Part shown: piece by piece, positions 8,408-17,533 of the stretch | How the letters are laid out: each line of letters begins with the position of its first letter | How positions within the stretch are numbered: the first letter of the stretch is position 1 | Origin: Tethya wilhelma | Taxonomy: Eukaryota; Porifera; Demospongiae; Tethyida; Tethyidae | Length of the DNA: 64,000 bases | Direction: 5' to 3' | NCBI GenBank assembly: GCA_964030475.1 | Contig: CAXIPT010000003.1 | Span: forward strand, 9,058,168 to 9,122,167 | Notes under the pieces: generated by a model | Seen by the model: only the letters and a program-made list of their open reading frames with translations | The model's database searches: none | Told to the model about the DNA's origin: nothing | Program-made: the position numbers and the translations under genes

Positions 8408-10663
8408 ATGGCACATGAGTCAATCAGGACAGAGGATAAAGAGAGTAGTACTCTAGGCAGCAGTCACACTCCCATCATGAACGTGGTAGGCGAGCCAGAG
8501 GACCGTCTAGTGAGCAGTCACGAGAGTGAAGTCAGGTTCGTGGGAGCCAACAGCAGAGAGATAAAGACAGGCCGCGTATTTACGGTGGTCGTGTACGCGC
8601 TGATCGTGAGCATAGGAGGAGTGATAGGCGGCTACAGTCACGGCTTCCCATCTCCTACGATAATAGACCTACAGATTGAGTACGACAATGGAGACAGGGT
8701 AACAGCCTTTCCAAGTGACTGCTTCTATGCTGGACTGTTTGGGGTAAGCAGCAATATAAATAGCAGTGGTAAAACTGCTCATCTTAGCCCCGCCCACTTT
8801 TGGGTCCAGCACCTCCCATGCGCCATGGCCCACTCCTTAGCATTTTTCAGTTTGAATTCTAATATTCACATACATGCACACACACAGGCTATAGGTCCAA
8901 TTGGTGCGCTCTGTGGTGGATTAGTTGGAGGACCAGTCTCTGATCGCATCGGTCGTTCGGCTGCTCTAGTTCTCATGACCATTCCTCATCTTATTGGCTG
9001 GTTAGGTCAGGCGTACGCTCACTGGATACCCAACCTTCACTGCTTCGTGGCCATACTCATGCTCGGTCGATGGTTCACAGGGTTCGGGACAGGATGGGGA
9101 TCACTAGTCATTTCAGTGAGTCAAGGTCAAGGTCCACCTCATTTGCTACCTTATGTGGTGACAGTGTTTATCCAATACATTTTGACTACTGTACATGAGT
9201 GCAAAACTACCAGTAATCCAGTCATCTAAAGTCTGTTTGCGTTCACTTGAGCCTTCAAAATTTCATCATAACTTGGCTGTATATCTATGAATTGCGCTAT
9301 TTTAGATACAAATTTCACGTAGATTCGTTTGGTGCTTTTTAAAAAATGCTATCATTCCCTTACCATTCAAAAGTTACGCGTATGCCCCATACATAAAGTA
9401 CAGACATTCCATTAACTTCCTGAGCTCAAGTGAATGCGAATAGACTTTAGTTTTGAAAAGCATGCATAACGTATGTGTCAAATTTATTCCCATCTCTCCT
9501 TCAATTATGCATTTGTCCAGGTCTATATGGTAGAGATATCACCGGCGAAGCTGAAAGGTCTCTTTGGCTCAATGTACTGGTTCTCAACAGCCGTTGGAAT
9601 ACTCCTGGTCTATGCTCTCGGAGCAATACCAGGATTCATGTACTACGATCTCTCACTCTCTACAGCAGCTCTAGTGGTTCCCTGCATCTTTCTCTACTGT
9701 TTTCTCCCTGAAACTCCACGATGGCTCATCTCACACAAGAGAGCAGGTGAAGCTTACAAGGTCCTCAAACGTTTGAGAGGCAAGGATACCAATATTGATC
9801 CTGAAATGAAAGAACTACAGGCAAACTTTATTGCAAACGGCAAGACCTCGTTCAAATCAAACCTCAAGTACCTCACAAACAGATCGGCCTACGTTCCCCT
9901 AATACTGTCAGTGTTTCTGATGATCTTTCAGCAGTTCACGGGCACAAATGTAGTCATGTTCTACGCAGGTACGATTCTAACAGATGCCAAAGTTGTCAAC
10001 GCCAAACAAGTTGCTGGCTACGCCGTGGGAGTAACTCAGGTTATCACGACAGCCATCTCAGTCTTCCTAGTCGACTGCGTGGGACGAAAGCTCCTCCTAG
10101 TGTCTAGCAGTATCCTCGTATGTGCCAGCACAGGGCTGCTTGGCTTGTACTATTTCTTGACCGAGTATGTCTGCGAGCATAAGTACCACATCAATGCAAC
10201 TGTGGACGCTCAGAGTGCAGATTTGAGCGTGCCGATATTTTGCGATCCGGTTTCGAGCAAGTTCTTTGTTCTGGCCATCTTCAGTGTGATGTTGTTCATC
10301 TTGGCATTCTCTATCGGATGGGCCACCATACCGTGGGTCATGATGAGTGAACTTTCACCTCTGAGAATCCGAGGGACACTGAGTGGTATAGCGACCACAG
10401 TCAACTGGACAACGGCGGCCTTTCTAACGGGTGTGTTCCCAGTCTACCAAGGTGTGGCTCAGCATTATGGCAGCTGGTGGACTCTCACTGCTATAACACT
10501 CCTTAGCATTCCATTTGTACTCATATGGCTTCCTGAGACCAAGGGGCGCAGCTTGGAGCAAATCGAGGAAAGAATGAAAGCGAGGAAAAGTGTCAAAAAG
10601 GTACCATCGTCATCAGCAGTAGCACCAGTGGATGAGGCTAGCTCTCTGCTACAGCACAAGTAA
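8408..10663 (+). CDS. SLC2-type facilitative sugar transporter (GLUT6/8-like)
   Basis: Three exons (8408-8743, 8888-9115, 9521-10663, GT-AG, all phase 0) give about 568 residues, within the range of long-tailed SLC2 proteins. After a 55-residue polar N-terminus come 12 predicted transmembrane helices; loop signatures include GGLVGGPVSDRIGR (G-D-x-GRR type) between helices 2 and 3, PETPRWLI in the central loop, QQFTGTNVVMFYAG in helix 7, DCVGRK, the PWVMMSELSPLRIRG motif and PETKGRSLEQIEERM at the end. The family moves hexoses down their gradient; the substrate is unknown. It pairs with the partial copy at 1-507, the two decarboxylases lying between them. Intron 2 contains a small inverted-repeat element. 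Confidence 0.9.
9226..9450. mobile_element. inverted-repeat element in transporter intron 2
   Basis: Ends CTAAAGTCTGTTTGCGTTCA and TGAATGCGAATAGACTTTAG are inverted complements over about 27 bases with three mismatches, enclosing about 170 bases with no open frame. It sits wholly inside the intron. Confidence 0.65.
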
Positions 10664-10980
10664 TACCAACCAACCCTTCTGGCCTCAACACGATCGTGTG
10701 TGTCATGATGGGTTTTTTTTATTTTTATTGCAAATTTGTCTGTTTATTTGTATGTTTTATTTCTGTGTTTATGTGCACATATATTATTTATTGTACACAT
10801 ATCAATTCTGCGATGCTGTACGTAAATAATTTTTAAAGCCTACTTTTCAATACAAGATTTCTAGTGGACATTTACAGTACAAGGCAAGAGAATCACAGCA
10901 TGTGAAATGATACTGAGTCATAAGAGTACATCACGTATAGTCATACACTTACACCAGGCGTCCTTGTGCCATACCAGCTG

Positions 10981-12333
10981 TCATACCATTCTTCTGTGGT
11001 ACTCCTGAGGTGCTGCATCGTACTCCATGTTGAATAGCTCCTTGCTGCCTTCTAGGTACCTGAACAAGATGTAAAATCTACGATCAAACAGAACACAGTC
11101 TTTTCTACGTATTCGCCTTTCCTTTTAATGCCTTTTCTACTGTTTTTGCTTAATATTTCTATGATCTACATACCAGGCAAGCGCACAACACACATATACA
11201 CACACATGCACGTGTCTACGCAAACACGTGCATACACACACACACACACACACACAGACACACACACCTTAGAAAGTCATGTACATGGGAGAGTATGAGT
11301 GCAACACACTCTTCTTCCATTGGAGTATAGCCCAACATGGTACCTAGACGAACTGGGGGAGAACATCAGAGTGAACTATTTATTGATAGAGATAAGAAAC
11401 ATCTACAGTACATCACTGGATTCCCAACAGTGGACCACTAGCTAGAGGGAAGTTTGTTTGGGCTTGTGCAAGTACCCACCAAAGAGTCGAAGGAGATGTT
11501 CTATGCCGTATATCTCAGCCATTGGTGTGTCAGGGTGTGAATGTAGAATCTGAGCAACAAGAATAAGGAAAAAAATATATAATACATGATTGTGATATTT
11601 ATAGAAAGATAGTTAACTGCGCAGCATTACTATGGTAACATGTAACATGTATATTATGGCACTCACATCATCGTACTGTAATCTTTCAAACTTATACAGC
11701 AGCTGACTTCCCAGCAGAGCATTGAAGTACTCCCTCAGACCATCACACACCTCCTGGACCTGGCCATTCCTAAATAACGAGCACCATGCAGTTGCATACA
11801 GTATGACACACCCACATCAACATTTGCATGTACTATATTATACACACTTGGCTTTTTCTGGATCTGAGGATTTCACGTGATCGGAATATTTCTGCAAAAT
11901 CTCCTTCACTGTTACCTTCTTGGGCAGTCGTACAAGCTGCAATGGAAGAACACACGAAATAAAATGGTTTTCAGGGCAAAACTGTCCATACACTGGGCAC
12001 AAAAAATCTTTAGGACAATGTACAATAGATATTGCACACAAAAGGTGTAAATCACATGCAGTGCAATGGTTCCTTCTCCCACCTGTTTCTGTCTAGTGAC
12101 AAAGTCCCAGTCGTCTACAAGCCACTTCTTGAGCTCCTCTGGTATGACCACCTTTATCTCTCTATCAGGAGTGGGCTCTCTCTGGAGAGAGGAGAAGGAG
12201 GGAATCAAGATTATGGTGAAATCGAGCGTTTAATGTTATGAAATTGTGCTAGTATTGTGTGAAGAACTCACAGTGGAGCTTTCTGTCTGGTCGTGCCTAG
12301 CTCTCTTGCGTCTGCTGCTGATGGGCTCAGCTT
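10981..12333 (-). CDS. MORF4L1: MORF4L/MRG15 chromatin protein, MRG domain (3' exons)
   Basis: Seven minus-strand exons (12333-12272, 12181-12083, 11936-11848, 11769-11667, 11549-11480, 11352-11268, 11059-10981) encode the MRG domain: [54 protein letters not shown] and a C-terminal AAPQEYHRR. The first exon here is the basic linker (RRKRARHD). MRG15-type proteins are subunits of NuA4/TIP60 acetyltransferase and other chromatin complexes. The chromodomain 5' exons are at 14084-14353 on the same strand, but the exon(s) carrying the rest of the chromodomain are missing and the 3' end of TRIP11 intervenes. Splice phases agree within each part. Confidence 0.9.
11233..11267. repeat. (CA)n microsatellite in MORF4L intron
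   Basis: CA dinucleotide tract with one interruption (CAGACA), adjoining the splice donor of the exon ending at 11268. Confidence 0.9.
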
Positions 12334-12353
12334 CTAAAGGAATGGAGGCAGCA

Positions 12354-12368
12354 TGTGTGTGTGTGTGT

Positions 12369-12450
<82 letters not shown>
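12354..12450. repeat. (TG)n microsatellite at a gene-order break
   Basis: TG repeat of about 97 bases with two interruptions. To its left is a MORF4L exon (minus strand); to its right the first visible TRIP11 exon (plus strand). Both genes lose continuity here. Confidence 0.9.
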
Positions 12451-12452
<2 letters not shown>

Positions 12453-12485
12453 AATAATTCTGTAACTTTCTCTATCACTTAACAG

Positions 12486-13716
12486 CAAGGCAACCCAGGA
12501 CCAGTTGGATACCTTACACAAGCAACTCCTGATAGCTGAAGAGCAAAGAGACGATGCTCTTCTACAGATGAGCAATGCTCAAGAACAAGCAGAACAGAAT
12601 GCTGCTGCACTCAAAAACTTGGAGAATGTTCTGGAACACTTTCAAAGAGGTTACAGTATTTGGCAAATATGTTAACTCCTTTTTTAACTTCTCTCTGCTC
12701 TTGATCTATATAGATCAATCTACTGAGTTGGCAAGTGCATTAAATAGAACACAATCTGAACTAGCTGATGCTTTGGAGAGGTGTAAGGTGTTTGAGGGGA
12801 CACAAGAGGAGCTCAAAATGCAACTTGCTGATGCTTCAAGTGCAGCAGAAACAGCGTCATTGTTGAATGTCGAACTAGAAGCAAAGGAAACTGAAATAGC
12901 CAGACTTACCAAAGAGAGTGAGTTGCCATAATGGTAATGGTTTGAAAGTTAGTGTGATGGCATCAACTTCATTACCCACAGTGGAAACTCTACAGGTGTC
13001 TTTCACGAAGCGACTAGAACAGAGGAGTGATGTCATGGATAGGTGAGCTGAGTCAGCTGACTAGTCATGCACCCAACATTGCCATGCAACTGGAGTGTTA
13101 GGTATCACTGTTTCATTCACAGGAGTCTAGTAAAGAATCTGGTACTGGGTTACATCCATACTACTGATCATAAGAAGCCAGAGGTGTTGCATCTCATTGG
13201 AAAGATCCTTGAGTTCAGTCCAAAAGAGTTGGAAGAAGCAAAAGGAGTTGCTGCAAGCAATGTCGGATGGTTGAGTGGATTCTGGAAGAAGCCCACCACT
13301 GTACACAATGATAAGGTACTGCACTGCACGTATGAACACTGGTTTTGAGTTGTTTGATCTTTACCACAATGATGTAATTACAGGGTGATTCCTTATCTCA
13401 AGTGTTTGTCAAATTTCTTGAATCTGAATCTCTACCGGAAAAATCAAAACCACTCCCCATTGGACCCCCAGCAGTAGCTACCACCCCCACAACTAGTTCT
13501 GGATATATTGATCCCAAGAGCGATCCAGACCGTCCATCATTGGCCACAGCTGCTCTTCTTGGGCCACCCTCTACCACACACCATCCTGTCAGCCATACTA
13601 ACATCACTCCAGTCCCCCCTCTAAGAAGCCCTCTTTCAGAGTCCCAGTCCTTCACACAGACCACCCTTGCTAGTACCAACCAATCAACTTTACTAAAAAA
13701 TGTTCTTTCAGAATAA
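12486..13716 (+). CDS. TRIP11: TRIP11/GMAP-210 golgin, C-terminal exons only
   Basis: Exons 12486-12649, 12714-12917, 12982-13042, 13123-13315 and 13384-13716 encode the end of a long coiled-coil golgin: acidic and glutamine-rich heptads, then the GRAB domain (SLVKNLVLGYIHTTDHKKPE, then EVLHLIGKILEFSPKELEEA) that binds Arf1, a tryptophan-containing WLSGFWKK segment, VFVKFLESES and a proline/serine-rich tail. All match the layout of animal GMAP-210, a cis-Golgi tether. The >1000-residue N-terminal coiled coil should lie upstream on the plus strand but is absent; MORF4L lies there instead. The piece is bounded by CA/TG tracts on both sides, suggesting misplacement. Confidence 0.85.
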
Positions 13717-13873
13717 AACTTGCATTGAAACGAACTATTAATTTTGTTAATATACCAAATATTACTTATTGTTACAGATAATAATTATACGTGCCAACAG
13801 AAAATCACTCAGCTGTACAAGGTTAATCTCAAAAAGAATTAGTTTGCTAATAATTTATTGCACTAAAGTGGAN

Positions 13874-13942
<69 letters not shown>

Positions 13943-14083
13943 GGTTGAGTTGAATTGAATTGAAATGATTTTATGACGAAAGAAAGGGTTGCACAAAAGG
14001 TAGTGCTATGAAAGTGCTTCCCCTGACAAACAAAACATACACACATACACATGAATAAACTCTTTATACACCAGCAGGCTTAC
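13717..14083. other. region with N-marked join and (CA)n tract
   Basis: Between the TRIP11 stop and the MORF4L exon 2 donor. It holds a single N at 13873 directly followed by a CA tract. No coding exon is visible; the missing MORF4L chromodomain exon(s) should lie in this direction but are not found. Confidence 0.6.
13874..13940. repeat. (CA)n microsatellite abutting an N
   Basis: An uninterrupted CA repeat starting immediately after the ambiguous base at 13873. Confidence 0.95.
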
Positions 14084-14353
14084 GTTTTGTTCCAACCACT
14101 ATAGTGTATATAAAACTGTTGTATTTTGTCTTTAATCTGGGTCTTTGTAACCTGTAGCACGACCAAAGCATCAGCATTATTCCATTTCAAGCACACTCCA
14201 TCAACCAAACTGTACTGTATTTATGCCTGTATACTCAATACAAAAGGCAATAGCACATATTCAACTGCTCAGTCTTACCTTTGCCTCATATAGAAGAGGA
14301 CCATGATAACATAGAACCTTCTCTCCCTCAGAAAACCTGAACTTTGGCGGCAT
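14084..14353 (-). CDS. MORF4L1: MORF4L/MRG15, chromodomain 5' exons
   Basis: Two minus-strand exons (14353-14279 and 14151-14084) encode the start of MRG15: MPPKFRFSEGEKVLCYHGPL then FYIHYSGWNK, the first half of the MRG15 chromodomain, which binds methylated H3K36. The next exon, expected to begin with the WDEW continuation of the family, is not found before the MRG-domain exons at 12333-10981. The start codon is the first ATG and matches the family N-terminus. The gene is divergent from the HAD hydrolase, 145 bp away. Confidence 0.85.
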
Positions 14354-14498
14354 AACTTTCTCTGTCTTTGCAGGCTAGAAATATGGTAAAGGTCGTTACG
14401 CGCTCAAATCAATTTCGCGGCAAGGTAAAGGTCGTCGCAGCATGCACACGTGTTTGAGATTGAGGGTAACAAGACTGTTTTATGTTCCTGCGAAGATT
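14354..14498. promoter_or_regulatory. bidirectional promoter region, MORF4L / HAD hydrolase
   Basis: Only 145 bases separate the two divergent start codons. The 12-mer GGTAAAGGTCGT occurs twice (14385-14396 and 14424-14435), 39 bases apart, with CpG-rich sequence between. The function of the 12-mer is inferred from position only. Confidence 0.5.
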
Positions 14499-15951
14499 AT
14501 GGCGGCTAGTTCGAGTTCACTGTCAAAGATTCTTTATCAGCGAGTGACTGGAGACTCTGAAAATGATGGAAAATCGTCTCCGGGTAGAGATGAAGACCTG
14601 TCTGAGCCTAGTAGCAAGAAGCACTGTCCCGAGCCTGAAAAACTCACAGAAATACGAGGAGTCATATTCGATATGGATGGAACTCTCACGCTCCCAGTGT
14701 TAGACTTTGCCGAGATGCGTTCAAGGTTGAAGTTGACCCCCAACCAAGACATCCTCCCTACTGTGCAGAAGTACCCACCAGAACAGAGAGCCAAGGCCAT
14801 GGCAATTATAGAAGAGTGTGAAGATGAGGGGCTGAAAATGTTACAGGTTAGAAGAGAAAAGGTTCCCCATCTGTGGTAATGGGCTAGGTAGGATATTTCA
14901 CGCAGTTTCAGTGCTATTGTTGAGTCAATTATTTCACCTCTAGTTTGCTCAGATTCTGAACTTTGAACTTTGAGCTCCACCCACTTTTACTCAGCATAAG
15001 ATGCACAGATGTCATACCTGTATGTATTTTGTTTTTGCACCCTTTCAGTTGCAGCCTGGTTTGTTGGATCTCCTTCATTTCATTGCTGAGAGGAACCTTC
15101 CTAGGGGAGTCATCACCAGGAACTCGTCCAAAGCTGCAAAGGCATTCCTGGACAAACTTCATAAAGAACTGAAAAGCAAGCAGGATGGGTACCCACATTT
15201 GAAGGAAGATGAGATATTTTCAGAGGTAAGGTACAGGTGCAGGTGTGCATGTGTGAGAGAGTTTCTGGAAGACAGAGACATGACATTGAGGTGTCAAGTA
15301 TACAATAGTTTACATAGCCTACTAATTAGTGGTGTACCAGTACAAGTGAGTGTTGTTTGTGAGTATGTAGTTGTGAAAACCATGTTCTCATTTCTTCCTT
15401 TCACGTGTTGTTCCCAGAGGAGGTACGACACGAGTGCGCCTTTGCTGAGCTGGCAAACGTGGTGCACGTGATCAACTCTCATTGTGAAGTATTGCGGTCA
15501 CATGATTGGAATGTAATTAAGAGACTTGCCAGCTCAGCAAAGGCACACTCGTGTCGTACCTCCTCTGTGTTGTTCCCCTGTACAGTTCCTAACCCGTGAC
15601 TTTGAACCCTGCAAGCCTGACCCAGCACCAGTGCTACACATCTGTCGACAGTGGTCCCTTGAGCCGAATCAGGTGGTGTTAGTTGGAGACGACAAGACGG
15701 ACATGAAGTGTGGAATAAGAGCAGGAACAGGAGGTATAAGAATAGACACCATGTACAGTGTACGTATAAATCTTACACTCCTTTTTCTAACTTGTTTCTG
15801 TGCATGCATGCTTTTTTCTGCAGTAAATATTCTTTTGAGAAACAAAAGAAATAAAACTCAAGTTGATTTTAGCAATTTTGCGGTGGATTCTCTCTCAGAG
15901 GTAGTCGATCTTTTCTCCTCTACCATGAGTGTCACTCCCAAGAGTGAATAG
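14499..15951 (+). CDS. HAD-superfamily hydrolase (subfamily IA, At2g33255-like)
   Basis: Four exons (14499-14846, 15049-15225, 15586-15733, 15824-15951) give about 266 residues. HAD motifs appear in order: motif I VIFDMDGTLT (nucleophile and general-acid Asp), motif II VITRNSS, motif III Lys in EPCKPDPAP, and motif IV LVGDDKTDMKCGIRAG, so the active site is complete. The family dephosphorylates small phosphate esters; this branch has no settled substrate. A 50-residue polar N-terminal extension precedes the domain. An in-frame upstream ATG at 14442 would add an arginine-rich, acid-free stretch resembling a mitochondrial presequence; I kept 14499 as the default start because its context is better. 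Confidence 0.85.
15416..15566. repeat. 41-bp inverted repeat in HAD intron 2
   Basis: Arms 15416-15456 and 15526-15566 are inverted complements with one mismatch (AGAGGAGGTACGACACGAG and its inverse), separated by 69 bases. The transcript could form a long stem-loop within the intron. Confidence 0.75.
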
Positions 15952-16475
15952 TGTACGTACACATGCATTGCTCTGTGTGAGTGAGACGTACACGACTGTA
16001 CATTAGCGATTATTTTTATTTTGTACAAACATGTATCATGACATTTTGTAAATCACAACTAAAATTTATAATCAGAGAAAGGTAACAAGAGATTATTATA
16101 GTGAAGGGATTAAAATGATACAGAAATTTGGATATTAATGACTACAATTATCAATTCATTTTTGATTAATAGGCATGAAGGGTGCATGAAATCAAGATAT
16201 GAACAAATGTGTGGTAAGTGAATATATAGTTAAATACAAAATCACATGTATGATTTTTCTCTCGAATGAAGTGGGTAGGCTTGGGTCATAACTCCAACCC
16301 TCTGGCAAAACAACAGAGTAGTTATCGTAGGTGCTATAATAATAGTTTGAATCAAGACACACACTATAGTAGCTAGCTGTACGTTGTGACAATGTCCACG
16401 ATATAATGACCATAATTTATAGGTGTTTTCCATACCTGTGTATATATCGGCTACGAAAAGATGCCTAGAGTGCAG
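15952..16475. other. convergent intergenic region
   Basis: Lies between the 3' ends of the HAD hydrolase (plus) and the unknown gene (minus). AT-rich; no supported gene. Confidence 0.6.
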
Positions 16476-17444
16476 TCAGCACTGCTCAGGAGGGGGTGTG
16501 GCTGGAGGAGGAGGATCGGAATCTTGCTCGTCGTTTCCAGATGCATTGTTGTCGTGGTGAGGGAGGTCAAGTGGTGGTATGACGACTTGTTCACTGCCGG
16601 AGGGGAGATACACTCTGAATGGTGGTTGGCATGGTTCTGTTACTTGCATAGAGGAAGTGATGATTTGTGCTTGACGGAGGGTGTTAGATGGAGGAGGGGC
16701 ACATGGTTGGACGCAATCCTCACGACACTGTAGCTGGCTAGGGTCCACCTTGAGGACAGTACCGTAGAGAACTGAACAGAAGTAAGTGATGTGTTCCACA
16801 CCAGTTGTCTTGAGAAGAGCTGATCGCACTCTTTGGTAAAGCCTTTCAATCTCTTCGGCAGGAATGCTGCACCATATTGAATCTACCATGACACACCCAA
16901 TATACGTTTGTCCATCAGAGAGCCGCCTTATAGTATGATCCTTGATGAAATTATTGACGTGTCTTTTGAATCCTTTCACCTTCTTCATCACTTCAGCATC
17001 ATCCACAGCATTGTTGTCTTCACATCTAGATCTGAGCAGTACTAGAGTAAGAAATTTCTTAAGATCTTTTGACTTGTACCATCTAATCGTTTTCAGATAG
17101 CATTGTAAAATTCCCTCACGAGTAACACAGTTAGTAATGTAGGCTTTATCCTCGCTAGAAATTTGCAGCGATTGGTTCGTAGTACACACCTCTTTCAGTC
17201 TTTCCACCGTAACATTGTGACACCTTAAAATGAACGTCATCACACTTTGCACTAAACGTCCACACTCCCTCTCTATTTCTACTGTACTCTCTTCTAGCTT
17301 CTCCCGTAGAAGGCGCATGTTATATCTCCAGGTGTCATCCAGCAGCAAGTAAGAGAGGTGTCGTGGTTCAACAAGGACTGGCTTTGTGGTGGGTTGGCCT
17401 GGAGCCTTACACAGGCTGTACAATGAGCACTTGCACTCGGCCAT
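16476..17444 (-). CDS. hypothetical protein, about 322 residues, intronless
   Basis: I do not recognise this family. The open frame runs to 17504, but ATG 17444 is preferred: TTGTACACAG directly before CTCTATGG looks like a 3' splice site in the 5' UTR. The N-terminus is cysteine-containing (MAECKCSLYSLCKAP), followed by a mostly helical, charged region of about 230 residues with scattered cysteines, then a proline- and acid-rich tail (QDSDPPPPATPPPEQC). No membrane helix is evident; the longer start would add a hydrophobic, signal-like stretch. It lies just downstream of the VWA gene on the same strand. The length of the frame and its protein-like composition support coding. Confidence 0.6.
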   Translation of the reverse strand: MAECKCSLYSLCKAPGQPTTKPVLVEPRHLSYLLLDDTWRYNMRLLREKLEESTVEIERECGRLVQSVMTFILRCHNVTVERLKEVCTTNQSLQISSEDKAYITNCVTREGILQCYLKTIRWYKSKDLKKFLTLVLLRSRCEDNNAVDDAEVMKKVKGFKRHVNNFIKDHTIRRLSDGQTYIGCVMVDSIWCSIPAEEIERLYQRVRSALLKTTGVEHITYFCSVLYGTVLKVDPSQLQCREDCVQPCAPPPSNTLRQAQIITSSMQVTEPCQPPFRVYLPSGSEQVVIPPLDLPHHDNNASGNDEQDSDPPPPATPPPEQC

Positions 17445-17533
17445 AGAGCTGTGTACAATAAAACTTGAAGTGATTACTAGTACAGTACTAGACACTGAAT
17501 TCATTTACAACCATCGACCATTACCAGTTGAGT

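Noticed and set aside
12236..12575. Open frames encoding His-Thr or Val-Cys runs on both strands
   Set aside because: They are translations of the (TG)n/(CA)n tract, not genes; the same applies to frames over 13855-14052, 26825-27133 and 42618-42872.
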